64,000 nt of DNA from Sphingobacterium sp. LZ7M1. GTDB taxonomy: Bacteria > Bacteroidota > Bacteroidia > Sphingobacteriales > Sphingobacteriaceae. The notes under the pieces were generated by a model. It was not told the origin of the DNA, ran no database searches, and saw only the letters and a program-made list of their open reading frames with translations. The stretch spans positions 3,596,001-3,660,000 of the forward strand of contig NZ_CP101134.1 in NCBI RefSeq assembly GCF_024296865.1. The letters are read 5' to 3'. The position numbers and the translations under genes were made by a program. The stretch's first letter is position 1. Every line of letters begins with the position of its first letter. Below, piece after piece: positions 18,485 to 25,972 of the stretch.

Positions 18485-18529
18485 TAGATTTCTATCTCAT
18501 ATCTCAAATCTAACCTCTCAAATCTCTTA
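18485..18529 (-). repeat. Heptad string, copy 2, touching the pyrB stop codon
   Basis: Read on the minus strand right after the pyrB TAA: AGAGATT TGAGAGG TTAGATT TGAGATA TGAGATA GAAATCT. The period is exactly seven for six units. It faces copy 1 across about 240 bp. Confidence 0.7.
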
Positions 18530-19462
18530 CCCCCTCTTCCCTGCCAACAAATACAGAACGGCCATTCTCACGGCTACTCCGTTTTCTACTTGGTCTAGGA
18601 TGATGGAATGACTGCTATCCGCTACATCCGAGGTAATTTCCACCCCACGGTTGATTGGTCCAGGGTGCATGATGACGATTTCCTTATCCAATGAATCCAA
18701 GATCTGTTTGTTCAAACCGTACAACATGGAATATTCACGCAATGAAGGGAAGTAAGCAATATCCTGACGCTCCAACTGGATCCGCAACATATTAGCTACA
18801 TCACACCAGTTCAAAGCTTTCATGAGGTCATGCTCAACCTTCACGCCAAGGGAGGTAATATATTTTGGAATCAAGGTAGTTGGTCCACAGACCATCACCT
18901 CAGCTCCTTGTTTCTGTAAACAAAGAATATTGGACAATGCTACCCTAGAGTGAAGGATATCTCCAATAATGGCGATTTTTTTTCCTTCAACCCCACCTAA
19001 TCGCTCACGGATAGAAAATGAATCCAATAAAGCTTGGGTAGGATGTTCATGGGCACCGTCTCCAGCGTTCACGATCTGGGCATCCACATGTTTGCTCAAG
19101 AAAACACCGGCACCTGCATAAGGATGGCGCATCACGATCATGTCCACTTTCATGGCCAAGATATTGTTCACCGTATCGATGAGCGTTTCACCCTTACTTA
19201 CCGAAGAAGAGGATGCTGCAAAATTGACGATATCGGCAGACAGGCGCTTTTCAGCTAATTCAAAAGAAAGACGGGTACGGGTTGAGTTCTCAAAGAACAC
19301 ATTGGCAATGGTAATATCACGTAAAGAAGGCACCTTTTTGATTGGTCGGTTCAGTACTTCTTTGAAATTTGCAGCCGTATCCAAGATCAATTGGATATCG
19401 TTGCTATTTAAATCCTTGATACCTAATAAATGGCGGGTACTAAGTTGTTCAGATGTTGACAT
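18527..19462 (-). CDS. pyrB: Aspartate carbamoyltransferase catalytic subunit
   Basis: A 311-residue enzyme that joins carbamoyl phosphate and L-aspartate in the second step of pyrimidine synthesis. The carbamoyl-phosphate loop FFENSTRTRLSFE is at residues 57-69 (STRTR 60-64). The lysine-containing loop SSSVSKGETLIDT follows, then MRHPYAGAGVFLSKHV and GDGAHEHPTQALLD. Near the C terminus MHPGPINRGVEI completes the active site. No pyrI regulatory subunit gene is adjacent. It starts 21 nt after pyrR, so the two form an operon. The 3' end runs straight into a heptad-repeat string. Confidence 0.96.
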   Translation of the reverse strand: MSTSEQLSTRHLLGIKDLNSNDIQLILDTAANFKEVLNRPIKKVPSLRDITIANVFFENSTRTRLSFELAEKRLSADIVNFAASSSSVSKGETLIDTVNNILAMKVDMIVMRHPYAGAGVFLSKHVDAQIVNAGDGAHEHPTQALLDSFSIRERLGGVEGKKIAIIGDILHSRVALSNILCLQKQGAEVMVCGPTTLIPKYITSLGVKVEHDLMKALNWCDVANMLRIQLERQDIAYFPSLREYSMLYGLNKQILDSLDKEIVIMHPGPINRGVEITSDVADSSHSIILDQVENGVAVRMAVLYLLAGKRG

Positions 19463-19483
19463 TTGTTAAACAATAAAATCTTT

Positions 19484-20029
19484 CTATTTCTTTTCGGTGA
19501 TCAACACAATACTATCGTTATCATCCACCTCTTTCCAGCTTACAATTACTTTTTGCGAATCAATGGAGTCGACCTGTATACCTATATAGTCCGGTTGGAT
19601 AGGAATCTGTCTCGAAAAACGACGGTCTACCAAGACCATTAATTCAATTCTGTTCGCCCTACCAAATGCTTGGATCGCATCCATCGCAGAACGGATAGTC
19701 CTTCCGGTCCAAAGTACATCATCAACCAAGATGACATCCTTGCCCTCTATAATAAAATCAATTACCGTACTGTTCGCAGCTAATGGACTGGCTCCTTTCA
19801 TCCTGAAATCATCACGATAGAAAGTAATATCCAAAATACCCAATGGCACTTGAACTCCGGTCATTCCTTTGATTTCCTGTACTAATCTTTCAGCTAAATA
19901 GGTACCTCGAGGTTGAATTCCAATGATTACAGCGTTGGAGAAATCTCCATGGTTTTCAATTAATTGTTGAGACAATCGCTTGAGCGTAATCTGAAACTTC
20001 GGTCCATCTAATAATATCGATTGTTTCAT
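19484..20029 (-). CDS. pyrR: PyrR bifunctional pyrimidine operon regulator / uracil phosphoribosyltransferase
   Basis: A 181-residue type I phosphoribosyltransferase. The PRPP-binding signature VILVDDVLWTGRTIRSAMDA is near residues 97-116, and IIGIQPRGTYLAERL near the N terminus is typical of PyrR. In Bacilli PyrR binds leader RNA and causes attenuation. Here the likely -7 box is only about 20 nt upstream of the ATG, and no antiterminator or terminator hairpins lie between, so RNA-based control of this operon is not evident. It may act chiefly as an enzyme or regulate elsewhere. Confidence 0.93.
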   Translation of the reverse strand: MKQSILLDGPKFQITLKRLSQQLIENHGDFSNAVIIGIQPRGTYLAERLVQEIKGMTGVQVPLGILDITFYRDDFRMKGASPLAANSTVIDFIIEGKDVILVDDVLWTGRTIRSAMDAIQAFGRANRIELMVLVDRRFSRQIPIQPDYIGIQVDSIDSQKVIVSWKEVDDNDSIVLITEKK

Positions 20030-20046
20030 CTATGGATTTATTTAGG

Positions 20047-20054
20047 CAAACTTA
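20047..20054 (-). promoter_or_regulatory. -7 box (TAAGTTTG) of pyrR-pyrB
   Basis: Minus-strand TAAGTTTG matches TAnnTTTG and ends 17 nt before the pyrR ATG. Confidence 0.55.
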
Positions 20055-20150
20055 AGGCATTTTTTCCAAAAATCGTAATCTAAGCCACATTGGATTGGAA
20101 AAAATAAGGCAGCGTAAGATGGTTTAGTTGATGCAGGATGCAAAGGATGT

Positions 20151-20240
20151 TTTGAACCAGGATGGAAGTGATAAGAGGATGGGCCAAGATCGGGGAATGA
20201 ACCAGGATGGAAAGGATGAGAGGATAGACCAAGATCTTAA
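20151..20240 (+). repeat. 45-bp repeat, copy A (two full units)
   Basis: Two abutting 45-bp units begin TTTGAACCAGGATGGAA (20151-20195) and AATGAACCAGGATGGAA (20196-20240). A degenerate fragment precedes them at 20130-20150. Each unit contains the ordered blocks GAACCAGGAT, GAGGAT and CCAAGATC. About 30 bp across the unit junction is identical to copy B. Confidence 0.8.
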
Positions 20241-20316
20241 AATAACATTGGCACTTATAACCATATTTGGACGCATTTCTGAAGAGGCGTATCGAATACG
20301 GCCGCTGCTAATGTCC

Positions 20317-20359
20317 TGTCATCGTTAACCGAAGGTTAACGAACTGTACGCCATTGCAG
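20317..20359 (+). repeat. Two-hairpin intergenic element, copy 1
   Basis: TGTCATC, then stem GTTAACC-GAA-GGTTAAC (20324-20340), GAA, then CTGTA-CGCCAT-TGCAG with one G-T pair. The same layout with different stem bases is at 61489-61530 on the other strand. Confidence 0.75.
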
Positions 20360-20559
20360 GCTTTATACTCATCAAGAGATTAGCCCTATACATTTAAACC
20401 AGGATATCATCAACAAACTACCAATGAACATGTTAGTTAGAACTGTGTCTGTAGTCTTTCAGGCCCATATTTATTTATCAGAAGGATATTTTTATCCGCC
20501 ATACATCCCCAGCGGTGATGAATTATTTTAACAATGGTTTTAAACAATATAGGGTTAAT

Positions 20560-20597
20560 GCAAAAACGATGTTCGATTAATCGAACATCGTTTTTGC
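20560..20597. terminator. 18-bp perfect hairpin
   Basis: GCAAAAACGATGTTCGAT, a 2-nt TA centre, then the exact complement. The T5 and A5 blocks are inside the stem, so it could act as a terminator in either direction, but no gene ends next to it. It may be part of a mobile or repeated element. Confidence 0.5.
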
Positions 20598-20748
20598 GCG
20601 ACCTCCAGGCTAACGTGCCATGTTTGCTAAAATAATGGAACCCCGATAGGGTTCTATATTTAAAAATAAAAGCGCTAATTTATTTTCATTGCCAACATGC
20701 TGTCATCACCTTCCAATAAATTTAGCCCAAATTTTTAATTCTCTCTAC

Positions 20749-20785
20749 AAAAAAGGATGGCCATCTTTTCAGACAGCCATCTTTA
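20749..20785 (-). terminator. Terminator of the first collagen-like lipoprotein gene
   Basis: GATGGC and GCCATC arms with a 14-nt loop. On the minus strand the stem is followed by CTTTTTT, about 20 nt after the stop codon. Confidence 0.7.
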
Positions 20786-20803
20786 TTTTAAACTCTCATA
20801 ATT

Positions 20804-21838
20804 TTATCTATCGCTCATACCAAAATATCTTGACACAAATGAATCATTAATCTTTTGATTTGGGTAACTTTTGGACAAGTATTCAATAGACTCCTTAGGC
20901 AATAAAGTTATCCTAATATCAACCTTCATTTCTGCGTCCAAATAGCTCATTAATTGATTTTGTGAATACGTTCCAAGAATGGAAACCATTCTATACGACC
21001 CAATAAATAGCTTTCCAGAATTAGGATAATATTGAAAAGATGCCGGCATAAACATCATTAAATATTCACGGTTACTTACTTGGTATTGTTTAATTATTTC
21101 TTTCTTATAACTAGGATCAAGAACAAACCATTCCCCACCGTTAATCCTAGCTTCATAAGTTACAATCCCATTGCTATAATATTGTTGGATATCTCCTACA
21201 TTAATAAAAACTTCTGCAGTAGTAGAAGAATAGGTAGAATAACCTGGAGTCCAAGTTGTGGAATAAACAGAACATGCATCACAATTTCTAGAATAATCAA
21301 AGTACTCTTTAATTAAGACCCGTTTCTGTAGAGTTGAATTTCCTTTTAAAGAAATTGGTGATCCCCAACCATTACTTGTTAATGGTCCATAAAAATCCAT
21401 TTTTGAAAGATCAATATAGAAGTCTCCAATATTTCCGGAATAATAACTTGGAATACCATTTCCGCTTAGAATAGTATTACCATTTGTCCCATTAGTACCA
21501 TTTAAGCCATCTGCCCCATTTTGTCCATTTTGACCGTTCTGACCATTAAGTCCATCCTTTCCATTTAATTCTATCGCTGTTCCCCAATTCCCAGATTTTT
21601 TAGGACCAAAAAGCTTTTTAGAATTTAAATTCAGGTAAAAATCACCGTCTTTCCCAATTGCACTGCTAGGATCGGTCGTGCCACTTAAAATGGTACTTCC
21701 GTTTTCACCTTTAATCCCTTGGGATCCTGCAGCACCAGGAAGACCTTGTTCACCTTGAGGACCTTGAGCACCTTCTTTTTCACAGGCAGAAAAACTTAAT
21801 AATAGAGCAATGCAGATCGCATTAAATACTAATTTCAT
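20804..21838 (-). CDS. Collagen-like (Gly-X-Y) lipoprotein, paralogue 1
   Basis: A 344-residue lipoprotein with Cys 19 in the lipobox SFSAC. Acidic/lysine residues follow it (CEKEG), resembling the lipoprotein export signal of Bacteroidota surface lipoproteins. Gly-X-Y stretches at about residues 22-45 and 92-117 alternate with two copies of a roughly 50-residue module (about 46-95 and 118-167). The module pattern is ILSG, then G-DFY-L, then FGP/YGP, then W-G and L-G. The C-terminal 175 residues are mixed alpha/beta and unlike anything I recognise. A second gene with the same plan is at 37540-38517. Likely a surface structural or adhesive protein; the function is inferred. Confidence 0.8.
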   Translation of the reverse strand: MKLVFNAICIALLLSFSACEKEGAQGPQGEQGLPGAAGSQGIKGENGSTILSGTTDPSSAIGKDGDFYLNLNSKKLFGPKKSGNWGTAIELNGKDGLNGQNGQNGQNGADGLNGTNGTNGNTILSGNGIPSYYSGNIGDFYIDLSKMDFYGPLTSNGWGSPISLKGNSTLQKRVLIKEYFDYSRNCDACSVYSTTWTPGYSTYSSTTAEVFINVGDIQQYYSNGIVTYEARINGGEWFVLDPSYKKEIIKQYQVSNREYLMMFMPASFQYYPNSGKLFIGSYRMVSILGTYSQNQLMSYLDAEMKVDIRITLLPKESIEYLSKSYPNQKINDSFVSRYFGMSDR

Positions 21839-21866
21839 ATGATTAATAATTATGTTTGATTTGCCG

Positions 21867-21874
21867 CAAAAGTA
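21867..21874 (-). promoter_or_regulatory. -7 box (TACTTTTG) of the first collagen-like gene
   Basis: Minus-strand TACTTTTG fits TAnnTTTG, 28 nt upstream of the ATG at 21838. Confidence 0.5.
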
Positions 21875-21970
21875 GCCATACAGACATATTTAAGCTTACG
21901 GTTTACCGTAATTCAATAAATTAAAAATTGTTATCGGAGGTGCTTTCTAGAGATAGATAAGGTCATTTTG

Positions 21971-22074
21971 ACTCTTGGTTCATTCCCCGATCTTGGCCCA
22001 TCCTCCAATCCTTTCAATCCTGGTTCAAATCCAAATCTTGGTCCATCCTCTTATCCCTTCCATCCTGGTTCAAA
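21971..22074 (-). repeat. 45-bp repeat, copy B (two units plus a fragment)
   Basis: On the minus strand, units start at 22074 and 22029 and a fragment starts at 21984, exactly 45 bp apart. The stretch GGATGGGCCAAGATCGGGGA and its flanks are shared with copy A. An in-frame TGA interrupts the reading frame that is open in copy A. Confidence 0.8.
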
Positions 22075-22095
22075 TACCCGAATACATCCCCCCAC

Positions 22096-22126
22096 AAAAA
22101 AAGGGTTGCCGAACGGCAACCCTTTT
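22096..22126 (-). terminator. Terminator of the DUF2723 gene
   Basis: AAAAGGGTTGCC-GAAC-GGCAACCCTTTT. On the minus strand it is followed by seven T in total, 20 nt after the stop codon. Confidence 0.85.
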
Positions 22127-22145
22127 CCCTTTCAAAGCAAAAATC

Positions 22146-25100
22146 TTATTGACTTGCTGCTTCGTATAACGGTCTATAAGTTTCAAAGATCTGATTAACT
22201 TCTTTCAATAGATCTTGTTGTTTGGCATCCGTCAATACCCTTTGGTAATTCTGGATAGCTGCCAAGCCGAAACGCATATTTCTAAATTCTAGGTTAGGCT
22301 TAGTTTCAGCGATGTTCATGTAGTAAGCCATATTTTCGCGAAGGAATTTCAGGTTTCTTTTCACGATTTCATTTGCTTTCTCGGCTTCACCTGATTTGTA
22401 CATAGCATCGATCAAGGAGGTATAAGAAAACACTTCCGACATCAAGTAAGGACGCTTAGGCAAATTCTCATAGGCATTGTTCACCAATTTCTTAGCCTCG
22501 GTATTCTTGCCCATTGACAATAGGTTTTGAGCCGTTTCACCAAAGATATTACCAGCATACATGCTGATATAGCGGTATGAATCTGGATCTAGGTATTTGG
22601 AATGAGCGATATTTCCCCAAGTGAATTTGTTGATGATATTATTGTAAGTTCCCTCCACATCGGTAATCGGTCCTGAAACTTCACCTTCAGCAGCTAAAGC
22701 AACTGGCATCAGGCGCATGGCAAAACCTTCAGAAACCAGGAATTTCTCTAGACCGATCATATTCTCTTCTGGAGTAGTCGAAGTAAAATAAATAGGACGC
22801 TTCCATCCGTTGTTTGCCAATAGAGCCATGATCGAGAGGTCTGCTCTACTTACGATACCTCCACTGTAATTCCACTGCATGGTATCGACGATAGCATCTT
22901 CCCACTCTTTAGGTACTACTTTGTTAGCTATTACCGCTTGCTTATCAATCTTCAATTGCATATTCTTCGTTGGAAGGATATTTGCCCAATCTCCACTTTG
23001 CAACTGTACCTTATATTGTTGTTCATCGGAAAGCATGATTTGCAATAGATCCTCAACATCTACATAGCCAGGGATATTCATGTCACTGAAGTAGATTACA
23101 TCACGAACACCATCCTTGATTTTCTCAGGATCGATGTTCAATGGCAATGCATCTGCATCATTTACTTTGTGCATCATCTGTTTCATGTACCAATCTGCAC
23201 TTAATAAACTTAAGTTCACGACACGCACATCTGTACGGAAACCTTCAACCTCTTGAACATACCATAATGGATAGGTATCGTTGTCACCATAACTGAACAG
23301 GATGGCATTCGGCGCACATGATTCCAGATAATTCTTTGCCATATCACGGGCCAAGAATTTCTCCGAACGGTCATGGTCATCCCAGTTTTGGCTGGCCAAT
23401 AGAACCGGTCCGCAAAGTAGGGAAACGGCAGTTGCCCCAATGGCCGCATTTTTGGCATTCACTTTCTTCGACAATAAGTCTGCAATCCAAATTACACCCA
23501 TACCAACCCAGATACAGAATGCATAGAAGGAACCTGCATAGGCATAATCCCGTTCACGTGGCTGCAAAGGAGTTTGGTTTAGGTACAATACGATGGCAAG
23601 ACCTGTAAAGAAGAACAATAGGGTCACTACAGAAGCATCACGTTGCTGTTTCTTGAACTGCCACATTGCCCCTAAGATTCCCAAAATCAATGGTAGGAAG
23701 AAATAGGTATTTCTACCTGCATTTTCCAATTCTGAAGTTGGAAGGGCATATTGACCTCCCAATCTTGCATTATCTATCGGTTTGATACCCGAAATCCAGT
23801 TACCTTCGGTAAATGAACCCTGCCCTTGTTGGTCATTTTGACGACCTACGAAGTTCCACATAAAGTAGCGGCTGTACATCTGTCCAATCTGATAACCAAA
23901 GAAAAACTTTAAGTTATCGACCATGGTAGGCACTTCATCTGGGCCTAAATTCAAGAACTCTCTATAATAGGATTCATGTTTATCGGAATATATACGCGGA
24001 AACAAGGTGCTGTGGCTCCATGTATAATCGAATTTTTTCTTCGCTACGACATATTTATTTCCGTCCTTACGGTAGATGTTTCCTGTCTCAAATACATCAG
24101 TGGGTTTAGCATCAAAGTACCTTCCTTTTAACAGAGGCTCATCGCCGTATTGTTCACGGTTCAGGTAACTTAAGAAGGTAAATACGTTGTCAGGATCAGA
24201 GTTGTTCAAAGTTGGGTTCGCCTTTGCCCTTACCATGATCATGGTAAATGAACTATATCCAAAGATTACGAATGCCAAACTCAACAAGGAAATATTCAAG
24301 ATAGGTTTTACGTTTTTCCAGGAATACCAGATACCGAAAAGCAACAGACCAGCAACCAATAAAGTGAAGAAAGTAGCACCTGTACCAAATCCAAGCCCTA
24401 GACTGTTAACAAAAAACAGGTCAGAGAATGCTGCAAATTTGATCAGAAATTGAATTACTCCCCATAAAACCACCGCTAATACAATTACCCCAATGATCAA
24501 GGCTTTGGCAATACCGCCTCCAGTAACTTTGGACGTTCTTCTGAAATAGATTACCAAGGCTATTGCTGGAATAACCAATAAGTTCAATAAGTGAACCCCA
24601 ATGGATAGCCCCATCACATAAGCAATTAGGATCAACCAACGGTCTGCCCCTGGCTCATCAGCCTTAGCTTCCCATTTTAGTATAGCCCAGAACACAACTG
24701 CAGTACACAATGAAGACATGGCATAAACCTCAGACTCAACTGCTGAAAACCAGAATGTATCCGAGAAAGTATAAGCCAATGCTCCTACAACCCCTGCTCC
24801 CATGATCTTGATCAGATTACCTTCCGAGATTTCCTCTTTAGCACTCAAACTAACATAAGCTTTCTTGGCAAGTGCAGTAATGGTCCAGAACAAAAAGGTA
24901 ATGGTCAAACCACTACATACTGCCGATCCCACGTTCATCCAATATGCAATTCGGGAGTTATCACCCATGGCAAGGTTGGAGAAAAGGTTTTGGATCATCA
25001 AAAATAAGGGTGCTCCCGGCTGATGCACAATTTGTAATTTGTACGCCGAAGCAATAAATTCACCTGTATCCCACCAGCTTGTTGTCTTTTCAAGCGTCAA

Positions 25101-25169
25101 AATGTAAGTCAGTGTAGCAATAATACCCACTACCCATCCTAACAGGTTATTGATTTTTTTATAGTTCAT
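22146..25169 (-). CDS. DUF2723 / TMEM260-like glycosyltransferase (GT117), probable protein O-mannosyltransferase
   Basis: A 1007-residue multi-pass protein. The first about 560 residues have a dozen or more membrane helices. The final 400 are mostly soluble and end in a TPR-like helical part. The early loop TTSWWDTGEFIASAYKLQIV carries the conserved Asp-Glu pair, followed by HQPGAPLFLM, both typical of DUF2723. Related eukaryotic TMEM260 proteins transfer mannose to proteins. Bacteroidota perform general O-glycosylation of secreted proteins, so a lipid-linked-sugar-dependent transferase in the inner membrane is the likely role. It is monocistronic, with its own terminator. The precise donor and acceptor are unknown. 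Confidence 0.85.
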   Translation of the reverse strand: MNYKKINNLLGWVVGIIATLTYILTLEKTTSWWDTGEFIASAYKLQIVHQPGAPLFLMIQNLFSNLAMGDNSRIAYWMNVGSAVCSGLTITFLFWTITALAKKAYVSLSAKEEISEGNLIKIMGAGVVGALAYTFSDTFWFSAVESEVYAMSSLCTAVVFWAILKWEAKADEPGADRWLILIAYVMGLSIGVHLLNLLVIPAIALVIYFRRTSKVTGGGIAKALIIGVIVLAVVLWGVIQFLIKFAAFSDLFFVNSLGLGFGTGATFFTLLVAGLLLFGIWYSWKNVKPILNISLLSLAFVIFGYSSFTMIMVRAKANPTLNNSDPDNVFTFLSYLNREQYGDEPLLKGRYFDAKPTDVFETGNIYRKDGNKYVVAKKKFDYTWSHSTLFPRIYSDKHESYYREFLNLGPDEVPTMVDNLKFFFGYQIGQMYSRYFMWNFVGRQNDQQGQGSFTEGNWISGIKPIDNARLGGQYALPTSELENAGRNTYFFLPLILGILGAMWQFKKQQRDASVVTLLFFFTGLAIVLYLNQTPLQPRERDYAYAGSFYAFCIWVGMGVIWIADLLSKKVNAKNAAIGATAVSLLCGPVLLASQNWDDHDRSEKFLARDMAKNYLESCAPNAILFSYGDNDTYPLWYVQEVEGFRTDVRVVNLSLLSADWYMKQMMHKVNDADALPLNIDPEKIKDGVRDVIYFSDMNIPGYVDVEDLLQIMLSDEQQYKVQLQSGDWANILPTKNMQLKIDKQAVIANKVVPKEWEDAIVDTMQWNYSGGIVSRADLSIMALLANNGWKRPIYFTSTTPEENMIGLEKFLVSEGFAMRLMPVALAAEGEVSGPITDVEGTYNNIINKFTWGNIAHSKYLDPDSYRYISMYAGNIFGETAQNLLSMGKNTEAKKLVNNAYENLPKRPYLMSEVFSYTSLIDAMYKSGEAEKANEIVKRNLKFLRENMAYYMNIAETKPNLEFRNMRFGLAAIQNYQRVLTDAKQQDLLKEVNQIFETYRPLYEAASQ

Positions 25170-25359
25170 ACTAAAATATAGAAGGGTTTTCTAAAAATTA
25201 TGCTTCGAAAATAAGGAATACAAATTATAATTAGACAAATAGTTTCTAATTTCTAGCAGTAAAAACCCATAATCTTAGCTACCGATAGTCTAATGAAAGA
25301 TAAAGTGAAAAAATATCGGCTTGAAAATCAGTATATTTAATAATTAACGCACTTTTTTA

Positions 25360-25390
25360 TTTGCAGAATAGAAAACTCGACGTATATTTG
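25360..25390 (+). promoter_or_regulatory. Promoter of tRNA-Gln
   Basis: TTTG at 25360-25363 and TATATTTG at 25383-25390 are separated by exactly 19 bp, a perfect match to the Bacteroidota TTTG-N19-TAnnTTTG promoter. Transcription would begin about 35 nt before the mature tRNA. Confidence 0.85.
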
Positions 25391-25433
25391 CATCGTCAAA
25401 AGGGAACAACCCGATGACAAAACCACAAAAGTT

Positions 25434-25504
25434 TGCCCAATAGTATAATGGTAGTACGACGGTTTTTGGTGCCGTTTGTCTTGGTTCGAATCCAGGTTGG
25501 GCAA
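25434..25504 (+). tRNA. tRNA-Gln (anticodon TTG)
   Basis: 71 nt fold into a full cloverleaf. The acceptor stem TGCCCAA pairs with TTGGGCA, with discriminator A. The anticodon stem ACGGT/GCCGT holds loop TTTTGGT, giving anticodon TTG. The T arm is CTTGG-TTCGAAT-CCAGG. CCA is not encoded. A strong promoter lies upstream and a hairpin terminator begins 4 nt after the end. Confidence 0.96.
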
Positions 25505-25507
25505 CTC

Positions 25508-25543
25508 AAAAAAAGGCTTGAAACAATGTTTCGAGCCTTTTTT
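25508..25543 (+). terminator. Terminator of tRNA-Gln
   Basis: AAAAAAAGGCTTGAAAC and GTTTCGAGCCTTTTTT form a stem with a 3-nt loop and a T run. Confidence 0.85.
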
Positions 25544-25711
25544 GGTTTATTGGAAAACCAAAATACCAAAATTTTTAAAACCCTGACAAATAGCCATTTG
25601 ACACGAATAGCAAAAAATTAGGATTTCAGTAGAAACTACTCAATATAAAACCTACATCCATTCGAATCTTATTCTAAAAAACAGAAGTTTAAGTCTTGCT
25701 TTTATCCCACT

Positions 25712-25812
25712 CTTATTCGAGACATATTCGAGAATTCATCGAAAATACTAAGCCGAATTGTTGACTATTGATTAGGTCATTTTGCGAATTTTCGGAATAT
25801 GTCTCGAATAAG
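25712..25812. repeat. Long imperfect inverted repeat with ATTCGAGA boxes
   Basis: The left arm (25712-25737) starts CTTATTCGAGACATATTC. The right arm (25786-25812) is its near-perfect complement. ATTCGAGA occurs at 25715-25722 and 25726-25733 (11 bp apart), in inverted form at 25802-25809, and as ATTCGAGT at 25887-25894. It may be an operator for the adjacent response regulator. Confidence 0.55.
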
Positions 25813-25972
25813 GTCAATATATAACCCAAAACATCTGCTTAATACCAGCTAGGAATAAGCTAAATATACCGATGCAGAAATGCTATATTCGAGTATTATG
25901 GATCTGTACCCTCCTATTATTAGGTATTTTTTAATGCGAGTTATTTAAGCATATTTGACTTTTGCTACTCAC

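Larger units (their letters stand above)
18028..18526. other. Intergenic spacer with heptad strings, palindrome with DnaA-like box, and terminator
   Basis: A 499-bp spacer upstream of the TPR gene and downstream of pyrB, both on the minus strand. It holds a possible -7 box for the TPR gene (TAATTTCG on the minus strand, 18127-18120), the palindrome and DnaA-like box at 18155-18176, two 7-nt-period strings in opposite orientation, and a strong hairpin. I see no gene. Confidence 0.7.
20030..20803. other. Repeat-rich intergenic spacer
   Basis: A 774-bp stretch without a credible gene. From left to right it has the pyrR promoter, two full 45-bp repeats, a CGTAT-CGA-ATACG hairpin (20288-20300), a two-hairpin element (20317-20359), an 18-bp perfect hairpin (20560-20597), a GAACCC-CGATA-GGGTTC hairpin (20638-20654) and the collagen-like gene's terminator. 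The small open frame across the 45-bp repeats is explained by the repeats. Confidence 0.7.
21839..22145. other. Intergenic spacer with 45-bp repeats and a terminator
   Basis: A 307-bp stretch: promoter of the collagen-like gene, about 80 bp of AT-rich DNA with nothing recognisable, the 45-bp repeats of copy B, and the terminator of the DUF2723 gene. No gene is supported. Confidence 0.7.
25505..25972. other. Spacer upstream of the sensor kinase with ATTCGAG motifs and an inverted repeat
   Basis: A 468-bp stretch. After the tRNA terminator it holds AT-rich DNA, then an inverted repeat (25712-25737 and 25786-25812), and four ATTCGAG motifs in all. I see no gene; the downstream 80 bp must contain the kinase promoter but no clean TAnnTTTG. 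Confidence 0.6.

Noticed and set aside
20128..20328. 66-codon open frame over the 45-bp repeats
   Set aside because: It is open only because the repeat period is a multiple of three. The related copy at 21971-22074 has a stop in that frame, and no start-site signals are seen.
25433..25621. 62-codon open frame across the tRNA gene
   Set aside because: It runs through tRNA-Gln and its terminator; the RNA gene explains the sequence.
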